Notes: generated by a model not told the origin, from the sequence alone. A stretch of 64,000 nucleotides of DNA from Inia geoffrensis (GCA_036417435.1 CM070908.1:54433590-54497589), one strand, 5' to 3'. Positions 1 through 11,560 are shown, numbered from the stretch's first letter. Program-made: numbers and translations.

Positions 1-190
1 TAATTGGGGGAAAACTCACAACTCAAAGAGCTTCTCCCAGAGGAGGGAAGGGTTTGAATCCCATATCTGGCACCCCAACTTTTAAGACCTGCACCTGCAA
101 GACAGGACCCCAAAACATCTAGCTTTGAAAGTCAGTGGGGCTTGCATCCTTGAGACTTATAAGACTATAGCGAATTGAGAAATGGTTCTT
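1..190 (+). repeat. Old L1 5'-region-like relic, left part
   Basis: The sequence resembles the 5' untranslated region of old mammalian L1 subfamilies as I remember it, with phrases such as CCCCAAAACATCTAGCTTTG and CAGTGGGGCTTGCAT. It is cut at the window edge, so its true start is not visible. It is interrupted at 190 by a younger L1 and appears to resume at 1322. The family assignment is from memory and tentative. No reading frame survives. Confidence 0.4.
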
Positions 191-1310
191 TTTTTTTTAA
201 TTGAAGTATAGTTGCTTTACAATGTTGTCTTAATTTCTTCTATACAGCAAAATGATTCATTTATACATATATATATTCCTTTTCATATTTCTATGCCATA
301 TGGATTGTCACAGGATGTTGAATATAGTTCCCTGTGCTATACAGTAGGACCTTGTTTTTTATCCATTCTATATATAATAGCTTGCCTCTGCTAATCCCAA
401 ACTCCCAGTCCTTCCCTCCCCCAGCCCCCTTCCCCTTGACAACCACAAGTCTGTTCTCTATGTCTGCGAGTCTGTTTTTGTTTCATAGATATGTTGATTT
501 GTATTGTATTTTAGATTCCACATATAAGTGATATCATATGAGAGTTGTCTTTGTCTGACTTACTACTTCACTTAATATGATAACCTCTCGGTCCATCCAT
601 GTTGCTGCAAATGGCATTATTTCATGCTTTTTTATGGCTGAGTAATATTCCACTGTATATATGTACCATATCTTCTGTATCTCTTCATCTGTCGGTGGAC
701 ATTTAGATTTCTTCCATGTCTTGGCTATTGTAAATAGTGCTGCAGTGAACATTGGGGTGCATGTATCTCTTTGAATTGTGGTTTTCTCCAGATATATGCC
801 CAGGAGTGGGATTGCTGGATCATATGGTGGCTCTGTTTTTAGTTTTTTGAGGAACCTCCATACTGTTTTCCATAGTAGCTGCACCAATTTACATTCCCAC
901 CAACAGTGTAAGAGGGTTCCCTTTTCTCCACAACCTCTCCAGCATTTGTTATTTATAGACTTTCTGATGATGACCATTCTGACTGGTGTGAGGTGGTACC
1001 TCATTATAGTTTTGATTTGCATTTCTCTAATAATTAGCAGTGTTGAACATCTTTTCATGTGCCTATTGACCATCTGTATGTCTTCTTTGGTGAAATGTTT
1101 ATTTAGGTCTTCTGCCCAGTTTTTGATTGAGTTGTTTTTTCTTGTTGTTGCTGAGTTGTAAGAGCTGTTTATATATTTTGGAAATTAAGCCCTTGTCGGT
1201 CGCATCATTTGCAAATATTTTCTCCCATTTCATAGGTTACCTTTTCGTTTTGTTTATGGTTTCCTTTGCTGTGCAAAAGCTTGTAAGTTTGATTAAGTCC
1301 CTTTTGTGAT
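191..1310 (-). mobile_element. 5'-truncated L1, with target-site duplication
   Basis: This is an L1 retrotransposon inserted on the minus strand. The poly(A) tail shows as the T run at 191-199, followed by the L1 3' UTR (to about 530) and the end of ORF2 (to 1310). The insertion is flanked by an 11-bp direct repeat, AAATGGTTCTT, at 180-190 and 1311-1321. That proves a target-primed insertion and sets both ends. About 5 kb of the 5' part is missing, the usual result of incomplete reverse transcription. The element splits an older L1-like relic. Confidence 0.93.
534..1073 (-). pseudogene. L1 ORF2p C-terminal fragment
   Basis: An open frame of 179 codons encodes the C-terminal end of the L1 ORF2 protein, the part downstream of the reverse transcriptase. 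It carries the cysteine-rich motif [18 protein letters not shown] and the downstream run [18 protein letters not shown] typical of this family. The endonuclease and reverse-transcriptase domains are absent because the element is 5'-truncated. A frame this long suggests a moderately young insertion. It has no promoter or start context and is not a functional gene. Confidence 0.9.
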
Positions 1311-1321
1311 AAATGGTTCTT

Positions 1322-1620
1322 AAAGGGCTCATGCAGACTCAGTTGCATACACCCAAGGCCCTGCACAGAAGCAACCAATTGAAATGTGCCAGTTTTCTGT
1401 AAAAGAGGCTTATTTGTTTAGCTTAGAAGCTTCAGCCTGGGGGTAGGCCTCTAATTTAACACACATCTAGGGACTGACTGTAATACTCTCCAAAGACCAT
1501 GGAGGCCATCAGGTGCCACCTTTATACTCTCCCTCTGCCTAAAGGAGCTCGTGCACATGTGGCACCCCTATTTTTGCTGCCGCCACTCAGGGTGCATCCC
1601 TTGATCACCTAGCTCCAGTG
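1322..1620 (+). repeat. Old L1 5'-region-like relic, right part
   Basis: This is the apparent continuation of the relic at 1-190 beyond the inserted L1. It starts with TAAAGGGCTCATGCAGACTC and includes GGGTAGGCCTCTAATTTAAC. The right end fades and is approximate. The assignment to an old L1 5' UTR is from memory. Confidence 0.35.
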
Positions 1621-1685
1621 AGATCTAGTCTAAGATAAGCCTTAGTCTAAGTCTAGGTCTAGGCTAGGCTAAAATCTGGTCTAGA
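1621..1685. repeat. CTAG/CTAAG-rich degenerate tandem repeat
   Basis: Short imperfect units such as TAGTCTAAG, GTCTAGGT and CTAGGCTAGG follow each other for about 60 bases. This looks like a small degenerate simple repeat. No coding or structural role is visible. Confidence 0.6.
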
Positions 1686-1699
1686 ATGATACAAGCATT

Positions 1700-3536
1700 A
1701 TGCCCTTCATGACAACATTTAATAGTTACAACCTATGCATGAGTAATGAGTAACAGGCATTTAACTCAATATAAAGCCTTTGTAGTTTGTTATGTATATG
1801 TATGAAATAAACTCTTATGTTTTTATCACTAAAGGAGGTCCCACCATTCTTAACATGTCTTATTATTGCCTTCCATAAGTGCTCATGTTGAAATTATTAT
1901 TTTATTTGGCAATCTTGGCTGTAGGATTCCTAACTGGACACTAAAGTCAAGAGTCTGGTTCCCAGAGTGAGCAAACAAGGAATGAAATACATCTTTTAAA
2001 ATTATGTTTCGGTGAATTCCAAGTAACATTCAGACCTGGCAGGAAATTCCCTTTATGATGTCTCCTAGTACTTACTGACCATTTCCCTCTTTCACCTTCC
2101 TGTCTTTCCTGTGCCTTTCCTGATCTTGGAGCCAATATCACAATTAGCTAGGGTTGTTTTAGCCTTAAAAGTTTTTTAAAATTTGGAAATAAAAGAATAA
2201 TTCCCAGGTTGAATATTACTTGATAGATCCTAATTCCCTGAAATCTGTTTTGATGTTCAGCCTTACTAAGATATATTTCCCCAACCGTAAAACTATTGAG
2301 CTATTTTTCAGTATCATTTTAAATGTTGCCAGCGTCTTTTACTCCAGGGAACAGTAATACTAGAATTCATATACATAGAAGGATAATCAATATGACATCA
2401 AGGATAAATCACTGAGATCAGACTCATCCCTGTTCTTTTGGGGATAATAGGTATATATGAATACACAGCATCTCAAAGAAGTTAGCAGATCCTAACAGAA
2501 AGAATGTAGGTATTGAAGTTTGGTTTTACTAACATCATGATTTGCTTTCTCTTTAAATTTTCATTAAACTAGTACAGCTAGATGTTCTCAATGTTTTTTG
2601 GTACCATAGAACTTTTTTTAGTTTATTTAAGCCTATTGTCCCCTTTCTCAGAATAATTTTTTAAATACATAAAACAAAATACATAGGATTACCACGGAAA
2701 GAATTGCTGAAATAGTAATATGTTCAATAGTTGCCATTTATTGATGTGTTAAATAATAAGACCTAATTGAAGATCTAATAAATAACATGTCTACGAATGG
2801 TGTTGAGCATAAATAATACTGTGAAATATCTTTAACAACTGCAGTAAGATATGGAAACATCTGTCATTTCTATTGGTGACAAGGTCAGAAGTACTGTAAT
2901 ACTACTGTGGTTTGTTGCTTATCTTCATAAACGAAAGAAATGGCAAATTTAGTTAGAAGTTAGAGAATAAAAATGTATCTTTTACCCATCTAAATTCAAA
3001 GATCTCCTAAATTCTCTTTCATGCAAGGGGTTCCTTTGTCCCGTGTGGTTTAGCAACACGTTGTTATACATTCATCTATAGATTTAAGTTTTAGTTATTC
3101 AGTTGAGCATCAGTGAAGGCCTACTACTCACCAGAAATTAAGTTAGGGGCTCAGAGTTGCAAGACAAACAACGTGGTACTATCTGAAATAAACTTATAGT
3201 CCGGTAGTGTAAGAAAATATCACAAATTACTTCAATGAAACATTAAAGATACTATAAGGAAAAAAAATATCCAGTACAGAGAAAGCACAAATGAGGGGAA
3301 GGTTACATGGGCCAAGTCCCATAAACAGAGGAGTGTCTCCAGCCAGCTTTATGGGTGATGGGTAGGAAAGAACTATCCAAGCAGAGGGCATTTTCTGACC
3401 CAATATACTAAGATATAAAATAGCTCCAAAGTAGTTGGTCATTTAATATGGTTTGAGATCTAGCATGAGGATCTCTTGCCAAAATTATATTTTATGCACT
3501 GCCTATGGAGATGCTTAAACATAACGAACTTCATTT
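1700..3536. other. No recognisable feature
   Basis: This stretch is AT-rich and single-copy-looking. Short frames at 1947-2141 and 3227-3442 (minus) have no family motif and look random. I see no repeat that I can name. Confidence 0.5.
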
Positions 3537-3544
3537 TAGAAACT

Positions 3545-3845
3545 TTTTAAAAATTAATTAATTTATTTGTATTTTATTTTTGGCTGTGTTGCTGTGTGCG
3601 GGCTTTCTCTAGTTGCAGAGAGCAGGGGCTACTCTTCATTGCAGTGCACAGACTTCTCATTGCAGTGGCTTCTCTTGTTGCGGAGCACGGGCTCTAGGCA
3701 CACGGGCTTCAGTAGTTGTGGCTCGTGGGCTCTAGAGCACAGGCTCACTAGTTGTGGCACACGGGCTTAGCTGCTTCACGGCACGTGGGATCTTCCCGGA
3801 CCAGGGCTCGCATCCATCTTAACCACTGCGCCACCAGGGAAGTCC
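3545..3845 (-). mobile_element. CHR-1-type tRNA-derived SINE
   Basis: This is a SINE on the minus strand. The AT-rich tail lies at the left and the tRNA-like head at the right, ending in CCACCAGGGAAGTCC. The body has the repeated phrases GGCTTCTCTTGTTGCGGAGC and GGCTTCAGTAGTTGTGG. It is flanked by TAGAAACT at 3537-3544 and 3846-3853. SINEs with this head occur in whales, hippos and ruminants. Short frames across it are SINE sequence, not genes. Confidence 0.9.
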
Positions 3846-3853
3846 TAGAAACT

Positions 3854-5264
3854 CTTTATTCCAAAAGAATTCTTTAAGTATCTGTCTATTCCACACATAT
3901 ACTTCCACATTTTTGTGTATTTGTTGAATGAATGAATGAATAGTATATTTGAACCTTACAGTGGCTCGGTTAATACCTAACTGTTCTCACAAGAACCACC
4001 AGGTGGCAGATATTTAGTCTAAGAATGGCTGTTAACTATGAGGAAAACTCAGATGATGAAATGCATAATAGCTTTTGTTTTCTTGATCCTTACTGTCTGA
4101 GTTCATTAAATTCAAAGGGATTTTGTGAGTATAAGAACTGGGAGATATTTTTAGGCCCTTTTGGCCTAGAAAAATAACTGTTTATTGAATTGGTTTATAA
4201 AATTGAATTGGAAAGAGACTAACAAATACTATTCTCTCAGCTAAGAAAAATAATAATAATAAAAGAGGATTTTTCAGTCCAAGTCATCGCTGTATAGGGA
4301 TTTCTACTCCTCACTCTCCACAATCAGTAAAAAAATGATTACAACCATGAAAGTCATTATATTTTACATATTATTGGAGGAAATAAAGTACATAAGAATC
4401 ACGTAGCACTGTAGTGCCTTTCTGTTTTTGCCATGTGGAAGTTAAACCTCAGTCACCGTAAGACAAGTCCCATAGTCATATATAGCAGAAAGGAGGTATC
4501 TGAAATCACAGTGTCCCAACTACATATTGGATGAATCCACAAGCCCTCAATACACTTGGTTGCATTTAATTCTGTGTGTGATGCCTTAAATGGAACATTG
4601 AGAAAGAGGCAGAGAGGTCACCCAAAGGAGATTATCCAGAATAGAAACCAGGTCATATAGGGAAGAGCTTCAGGAAATGAAGGTGCTCAGTTGAGACATG
4701 TGACATAGGCGCCATCAGGGGCTCACATGGGAAAGTCAAACAAGCTACTTTTGCTCAGAATTAGGACAGTTGAGTTATAGATAGTTGGAATTCTGCTTTT
4801 AAAAGGGAAGGATTTTTTTCATAATTGGGGCAGACCACCTAGGGAATCTCTGAGGTTTCCTCAGTGGACTATTCCAGTAAAGGCTCAAGTGTAATTCAGT
4901 GTATGAAAATCCAGACAATCTACCTCTAGAGACCAGACTCTCGAAATAGGAAGAAACACATGAAAATACATTGCACAGTGCCTGGGTTATAGTACATGTT
5001 CAATAAATAGTACTTTTTGTCTGTACTTTTCCTTTTAGTTACTACCTAAGTTTGTCATGTAACCTCATTTTTGCTTGAAAAATAAATCTTAGTTTATTTA
5101 TCCATATAACTGTTTATGCTTATAATAAAGATTATAGTACTTAATGTTCACATATTACCTTTCAGTCTATCAAGCACATTCATACGTATATATCACGTTT
5201 ACTTAATATGGTGACTGGAGCATAATTCTTGACACATAATAAACGCTCATTGTGACTTTGTGAC
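3854..5264. other. No recognisable gene; weak L2 traces
   Basis: The only hints are an L2-like tail with the ending TTGTTGAATGAATGAATGAA at about 3920-3945 and a CAGTGCCTGG...TTCAATAAAT tail at 4977-5010. The rest is unassigned AT-rich sequence. Confidence 0.45.
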
Positions 5265-5380
5265 TCATCAGTAATTATCACCATTTTATGCAAACTGAGT
5301 CTCAGTGTGTAAGTCCCCACAGTTTATAAGTTGCAGAAACAGGAGCTAAATTTATAATTTATCTTTCTTTCCCATATTCC
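5265..5380 (-). repeat. MIR-like fragment
   Basis: The order ATTATCACCATTTTATGCAAACTGAG, then AGTTGCAGAAACAGGAGCTAAAT, matches the middle of a MIR read on the opposite strand (the CCCCATTTTACAGATGAGGAAACTGAG region). It is highly diverged. Confidence 0.5.
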
Positions 5381-5564
5381 TTTTCACAGTGCTGCATTAG
5401 CATATGTAAGAAAATGGTAACTATTCACAAATACAAAAAACTCCAACAGCATGTATGTGTATGCCTGTGTATGTGTGTATGAGAGAGAGAAAGATCCAAG
5501 AAAATCCAAACATATAGGGAAGCAGTTCCAATTTAACATATGTTACATTGATCTGCCAGAGATA

Positions 5565-5692
5565 ATATATATGCATCCCTTGGGTTTAGACTAAAAAAAT
5601 TCCTGATGATGAGTTTTGCTACTCATATATATATATATGCATCCCTTGGGTTTGGAATAAAAAAGTTCCTGATGATGAGTTTTGCTACTCAT
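5565..5692. repeat. 62-bp tandem duplication
   Basis: Copy 1 (5565-5626) and copy 2 (5631-5692) both run from ATATATATGCATCCCTTGGG to GAGTTTTGCTACTCAT. They differ at only a few positions and are separated by four bases of TATA. The AT dinucleotide run at the junction is a plausible slippage or recombination point. Confidence 0.95.
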
Positions 5693-5992
5693 CAGAGAAG
5701 ACCAATTTAATAGAACAGAGTTCTGTTGCTCCTGCAAAACATATTCACAATACATACGGGTTTACTTAAGTGACGATTCACAACATGTCTGTGTATGTGT
5801 GTGTATTTATGTACATACACATTTCCTATACATACATGTGCATATTCAGACATTTCCCAATTACTAAGTGATTGAACAATGGTGGACTGTCTCCACACTG
5901 GCTAGAGCTATTGTGACACATGGCAAAAACTCTACAGATAAAATGCAGAGCAGCGTTAAAGTTGAATAGTAGGGTAAGGGTAATTAATGCTA

Positions 5993-6093
5993 TTCTTGGA
6001 ATTGTCAAGTGATCAGCAAGAACAGCATTAAATTGGGGTCACTGAGATTTCCCCTTGCATTCACCATGCTGAGTAGCCCATTACATTATTCAT
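5993..6093 (+). repeat. Unclassified repeat, copy A
   Basis: This ~100-bp block is similar to the block at 8305-8403. Shared anchors in the same order are TTCTTGGAA, GTGATCAGCA, CATTAAA, GGTCACTG, ATTCA and ATTATTCAT/ATATTCAT. I do not recognise the family. See the matching finding. Confidence 0.6.
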
Positions 6094-6204
6094 AATAAAT
6101 CTGTGCCAGCCTGTAATGAATTGTATATTTATAGGCTATCCAATGACATTTACAAATTCAAGTTTTAATTAAGCACAGCCTTTCCTCTGTTTGGTGAATG
6201 TATT

Positions 6205-6410
6205 TGAAGCTTTTGTTATGGGCCAGACATTATGCAGAAGGCTTTACATGTATCATTTCATTTAATAACCCAATAAATATTTAGTTATAAACTCCATTTT
6301 ATAGGTTTGCAAACTGAGTCCCAGAGAGGATAGAAAACTGGCACTGGACCAGCTTTTGAACCCAGACACTCTGACTCCTGAATCATTTAACCTTGCACAC
6401 TTAGACTAAG
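6205..6410 (-). repeat. MIR element
   Basis: This is a MIR on the minus strand. It reads TTACATGTATCATTTCATTTAATAACCC, then a CCATTTTATAGGTTTGCAAACTGAG stretch, then GAACCCAGACACTCTGACTCC, which corresponds to tail, core and tRNA-like head of the reverse complement. It is about 75-80% like the remembered consensus. Confidence 0.75.
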
Positions 6411-7700
6411 CACCATGAAGAGATAATAATAATAAGTACCATTCAGGGGAGGCCCATGCCCTGGAGGCCTGGGTTCGGCAGACCAACCCTAAGAGAAAGG
6501 AAAAGTTTCCACACATAGGATGGCACTGGGGAAGCACTTCAGGTGTAAACCCAGAGGAATGCTGGGCATCAGGGTTAGTTTCTGAGCCACTATGATTACA
6601 GGGAGAGAGTTATAGAAAGACATCAAGAAACACAGACTGGAACAAGATAGGGCCCCCGAGCTGGGGGAGACTCCCAGAAGAGAACACCTGAGGTACATGA
6701 AAGCCTGCTCCTCTTCTGGCCATGAGGCCTCCCCTGCCCCTGGCACACAACTCACTTCAGCTAGTCTACGTCCTTGGAGGACAGTATTGCCCATAGTCAA
6801 AGGTAAGTAAACAGCAAAGGTTCTAATTTAGCACATAAAATTTCAGGAAAATCTTCAGTGAAAGTGTAAGATTCCATTACCAATGAAGAAACTGTGTTCA
6901 GCTTTTCATCCTCTCTTCCTTCCTCCCCCCTCCCTCCCTCTCTCCCTCTCCCCACATACATATAACAGTCGCCAACACATATGTGATGCTGTCATATGAG
7001 ATTGGGCAACCCTTCATCCAGTACAATGAGATGGATGCCCCTGACAGTGAGGTAGCTTGCTGAGGGAATGCCACAGTGACACAAGGCCAAAATGAAGATG
7101 TTGACTCAGCCAGGGAAGCTCTGAGGTCGCATATAAAAGAAGTTGACTGCCACCTATGATTTTTAAAGAATATACTGGAACATGCTCAGACTCTGGAGAT
7201 GACCTTGTGGTCTGTTCTTACTGCTTGTGTACCTTAACAGGCCTATTGAGAATTCTAGGAGTCTCCAATGCCAAACAGCTATCTTCTGAGGAAAGATGCC
7301 CCTTAGTGGCCATCTAGCCACTTTCTATTAGCAAAAAAAACAACAACAAAAATTAATATGCATTTATTCATTTCATTTTATTTTTAAGTTAATTGCTTTG
7401 TTAGGGACTTAAAAGGAGTGGAGGCAGCTAAATATGAAATGCACACGAGAGAGGACAGTTATTTTGAAGGTCATTGGTGCAAATTCTTGTTGTAGCAATA
7501 CTCCATACCCAGTGGTGCTCAGGAACTCCAATCAGATGACTACTTTGGGGAAATGCCAATAAAGGGGGAGCAAAAATACAGCAGAGCGCTCAGCTCACGG
7601 TAGCACAGTGCCAAGTGCGATTTTCTCCACATACACCTAGTTGGGGACCTGGGACCCAGGAGAACTCTATGACTGATTTTTTTCTGCCTCACATTCATTT
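6411..7700. other. No recognisable gene
   Basis: This contains a short pyrimidine-rich tract at 6909-6952 (CCTTCCTCC type). A 103-codon minus frame at 6489-6800 has no motif and no splice or start context that I can support. The rest is unassigned. Confidence 0.45.
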
Positions 7701-7714
7701 ACCATATATGACCA

Positions 7715-8290
7715 AGTCACTCCTTTATGTCAGTCACTTATTCAGAAGTCAAAGATTTAGCAGAATAAAGCAGACAGGACCCTTGCCCTTGTGGATCTTA
7801 CGTTCTAGTGGAGAGAAAGACAATATACATTGAATAAGAAATACTTTCATTTTAGATGCTGGTAGGTTCCATTAGGAAAATAAAAGCAAGTACTGTTTGG
7901 CCAGGAGGAGGAGCCACCTTAGATGTTGTGATTGGTAGAAATCTAGAGAAATTATAGTCCAGATTATATGTGGGCTCAGTAAATGATGTGAAATACTTGG
8001 CCATGTAAAGATCCTAGAAGGTGGGAACATACCTAAGCATGCTAACATGTTCCAGAAGCAGCAAGAGGGACAGTGTGTGGGGAGTGTATCAAGAAGGGAG
8101 CATGGCGAAAGACAGAAAAGTCATGGAGCCAGATCATGAATGGCCTTCTAGACGCTGGCAACTTCTGAGCATGCTATAGAGCAGTTGGAGGATTTTAAGC
8201 AGAGGAATGATACCCAATTTCTCCTGTGAAAACTTTACCCTGGGGCCATGTAGAGAATGGATAGTAAGGGGGAAAGTGGAGCAGAAAATC
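7715..8290 (-). repeat. L2-like LINE relic
   Basis: The phrases GGACCCTTGCCCTTGTGGATCTTACG, GTTCTAGTGGAGAGAAAGACAATA and later GAGCCAGATCATGAATGGCC, GGATTTTAAGCAGAGGAATG follow the order found in widespread old mammalian LINE-2-associated sequence read on the minus strand. The copy is strongly diverged. The second half could belong to another old family. Confidence 0.5.
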
Positions 8291-8304
8291 CAGTGAAGAA
8301 ATTG

Positions 8305-8403
8305 TTCTTGGAAAGGCCAGGTGATCAGCAGGCAACATTAAAGTGAGGTCACTGGAAGTTCCTGATGTATTCAGCCTTCTGAATGACCAATTATAATATT
8401 CAT
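8305..8403 (+). repeat. Unclassified repeat, copy B
   Basis: This is the partner of the block at 5993-6093, about 2.3 kb away in the same orientation and roughly 70% identical by eye. It sits directly after the L2-like relic. Confidence 0.6.
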
Positions 8404-8569
8404 ATTTTTTCTAAATCCCAGATATGTAAGGACTTATGTATCTTAAGGGTATTCTAAGGTTTACTGAGTCTAATCCTAAATCAAACATTGTTCTTGTTTT
8501 TTCTGTTATTGTCGTTCTTAGGCCTTTGCCCTAATTTTCCTTTTGTTGACAGACAGGTTTTCTGGTGAT

Positions 8570-8720
8570 AGAAAACCAGAAGACAAGCGTTTAACTGTCA
8601 GCTCAACCACCATTTACCAGGGGACCTCGAGCATTATCTCTGAGCCACTTTGGGTCTTAGTCTCTTTATCCAAGAATGAATGGGGTCAGCATAGGTTCAT
8701 CTGGCTCTGAAATTACATCA
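8570..8720 (+). repeat. MIR-like fragment
   Basis: The order is a CAGCTCAACCACCATTTACC stretch, then GAGCCACTTTGGGTCTTAGTCTC, which parallels the MIR core (CAGCTCTGCCACTTAC ... TGTGCCTCAGTTTC). It is diverged and its ends are approximate. Confidence 0.45.
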
Positions 8721-8934
8721 TTGTTCAGATCATAGAAGTAATTAGAGAGTGGCTTCAATTAGATCTGTCATTTATTAATCAGAAAGAAAAAGTAATTGAA
8801 ATGAACCCAGTGACCTAAATATTGGTTATGCATTTGTGCTGGCTTCAAATAATAGTTTCATTTCCTTTATTGCACTTAAATCACTCTCTGAAACCATCTA
8901 GCTTATTTGTTTTTGACTCCTCCGTTATAATGTC

Positions 8935-9045
8935 TGTTTCATGAGAGCAAGGACTTTGTCCATTTTTTTAAGCCAGCCTCTAAAATAGTACTTGGACTAT
9001 AGTAGATGTTCAATACATATGTGTTGAATGGATAAATGATTTGCT
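8935..9045 (+). repeat. L2 3' end
   Basis: The sequence CATGAGAGCAAGGACTTTGTC, followed by AGTAGATGTTCAATACATATG and GTTGAATGGATAAATGA, is the diagnostic 3' terminus of LINE-2. Confidence 0.75.
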
Positions 9046-10274
9046 ACCTTGGTGGGAATTTCTACGTACTAGTAGGTATAGCGATTCAACAGACTGCTAT
9101 ACAACCACGTTTTATTTATGTTTTGTAGACAAGTACTTTTCACAGCTTTTAAAGTCATAGAATCCTTTGTTTAATTAAAATCTCGCATAAAAACAAAATA
9201 TGAAAATTATATGAAAACCTGGCTCTGGTTAAAGGAGGGATGGAAAGCCCAGAGTTTCTCCCAAATGCCTTTGTTTCTCAATTCCTTCATAAGCAACCAC
9301 CAAGATACCTCTATACACAGTTTGAAAACTTCAAGAGCCCTTGACTACCAAGATCTTTCCAACTTCATAGAAGCTGGAGTTTTAGTAAGCCTCTCTTGCT
9401 TGTTAGCCCAGTCCTATGCCTGCCACCCCATTCAACAGCTGACTCTATGCCCATCATCTCCAGGGAAAGGAACTTGTACCCCCTCATATTTGAATACCTC
9501 TGTTAGAAAATACTGCCTTTATCTGACCAAAATCTATATCCCTGGGCTGCAGTCAACCCTCAGGCATCCAGACAATCAGTTGGTTCTCTTTTCCCCAGGA
9601 CAGGATTTTAACAATTGGAAGGAAACTGTCACTCATTCTGTACCCCACCCCACCCCACCCCCCGTCTAGGGTGAACATTCTCCAGTTCTTCTTGTTTTAA
9701 TATTGCTATACCATACTCATGGTCTCCCAAACTTGAATAATCAAAACTTTTCATCTCTTGTTCAGCCACAGTTTTACAGCCACAGTTTTACAGTGTGCTT
9801 TGAAAGAATTGGTGCCCAGATTAAAACACAGATGTTCTGGTAGAGCTCCCCATTCAGAGTAGAAAAGACCATCTTCTCCCTTTTTTTCTGTTCACAATAA
9901 TTTTATTAGCATAAAATAGTATCCGTTGAGTTTGGGGCACGTATGTCATACTGGGATTTGCCCACAAGCTCTCTTCTTTCTGGTTACCACTACCTGGTTA
10001 CTGATTCTGGTTACTAATTTCCAGGAAATTCCTCCACATTCTGTTGCCTCCGACACAACACAGCATTTTAAGACATTTACTGTAGTCACTGCTGTGCAGG
10101 AAAGGAAATATAAATGCAGCAAACATTAGGAAAGTAACAAAGATTCCAAAGATCTCGAAGGGTCCTTGGAGAAGCTGTCTCTGGACCAGGGTGAAGTATG
10201 GATGCCCCATCCTTCTCAGAGCATCTCCTAATCTCCTTCTGTACCCAGATGCTCTGAGGATGTATCTTTCAAAA
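9046..10274. other. Unassigned; a 152-codon frame of doubtful meaning
   Basis: The longest frame not explained by a repeat in this half of the window lies at 9211-9669 (plus, 152 codons). It shows no domain, no low-complexity bias beyond a proline-rich end from a CCCCA run (9645-9663), and no splice context. Wording around 9430-9900 is faintly reminiscent of old CR1/L3-like LINE 3' regions. A perfect 2 x 15-bp repeat (CAGCCACAGTTTTA unit) lies near 9765-9795. I do not call a gene. Confidence 0.4.
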
Positions 10275-10400
10275 GAGCATGGGCTTTGGAGGGACATGAA
10301 CAGGGATTTAATGCTGGCTCTATCACAACATCAGCTAGAGATGCTGGCAAACAGCATCATCAGCAGGATCATCATTTCCTCACTTGTAAAATGAAAATAC
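10275..10400 (+). repeat. MIR-like fragment
   Basis: GAGCATGGGCTTTGGAGGGACA starts a tRNA-like MIR head, and CATTTCCTCACTTGTAAAATG is the MIR core phrase. The middle is rearranged. Confidence 0.5.
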
Positions 10401-11394
10401 CAAGTCATATGGCAGTAGTGGAGAATGGCCTCTGTAATGATTTAGTATAAATTAAGCAGAGGTGTGTCTTTGTCTTTAAATCTTTTTCTGGGTATTACCT
10501 ACATCATTCTAGTCCAGTGATGAAAAATTCTTTCATGGGACTATACAGAAAGGAAGCCAAGATGTGGGGCATGGTAACACAGAAGTTAAATGGACAGAGA
10601 GGCTCAGTCTATGAATCCTTGATTAATGGCAGAGCCTTAGTCAAACATCTCAGGTAGGTCTTATTACCAAGGTGTACTTTTCCTTCTAAGGTTGATCTAC
10701 TAAGTGTCCGTGCTGCTCCAGATCCTGCCAAGACAACACCAAATTGTTATGGAAATTAGACCAAAGACTTGGCTAGTTTGAATTTTTTGTTTCCATTTAC
10801 TCAAGTTCCGCATGTTAAAAAAAAAAAAAAAAGAAAGCAGTAGCCAGCAGCCAGAAGCCATCCTGACTTCTTCTCCTGAGCTCCTAACATATCAGAATTA
10901 TCTCTTCCCTTGTGTGAATGATTATAACGCAAGATCCACCCCCTCCACTTCTGTCTCTTCCTAGGAATTTGCAGGGGGAGGATCCTAATGTTATATGGCT
11001 GATAGATACTGAGAAAGAGATTCAAGTGTACATTTTGAAAGCAGGAAGAGTTACAGTAGAAAGGTAACATATACACCTGGAAGGAGATTCTGATAAACAT
11101 TTGAAAAGAAAAGGAGTCATGGAAGAACTAAGGGAAGTGGGACATTAAAGACTGTTTTGTTTAGTTGAGGTTTTTAACTTCCAGAAGAGGTGGCATAAAT
11201 TCCTGTTGATGAAAAGCTGATTTCATCATCACTTGTCATAATTCTCCCCTTTTCTCATGTACTAAGCTCTCTTTTCCCACCTGGCAAACTCGGATTCATA
11301 TTCCCACAATGAGCTCAATTGCTACATTGTCTGAATCCATGGGAGGTATTCACTCTCTTCTTTGAGCTCCTACATACTGCGTTCATACATCAAT
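10401..11394. other. No recognisable feature
   Basis: This includes a poly(A) run at 10816-10831 with no recognisable SINE beside it. The remainder is unassigned. Confidence 0.45.
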
Positions 11395-11560
11395 TATGTC
11401 GCTTCTCCTGCCATATTTAGAATCTGTAATGTCTGTCTCTCTGCTCACTAGGCTATTAGGTCATCAAAGGCAAGAATCACGTCCCATGCATCTTGATTCC
11501 TCCAAATCCTACCACTGCCTTGGAACATAGTAGATGTTCAGTAAATGGAATTTTTGGGGG
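11395..11560 (+). repeat. L2 3' end
   Basis: CTCACTAGGCTATTAGGTCATC, then GGCAAGAATCACGTCC, CTTGGAACATAGTAGATGTTCAGTAAATG: the standard 3' end of LINE-2, diverged. It ends just before a G run at 11556-11565. Confidence 0.65.

Noticed and set aside
9211..9669. 152-codon plus frame as a novel gene
   Set aside because: It has no domain, no splice or start context, and its proline end comes from a CCCCA run. Length alone is plausible by chance in 64 kb.
10801..10835. A SINE or processed-gene tail at the poly(A) run
   Set aside because: No SINE body, recognisable mRNA sequence or target-site duplication could be found beside it.
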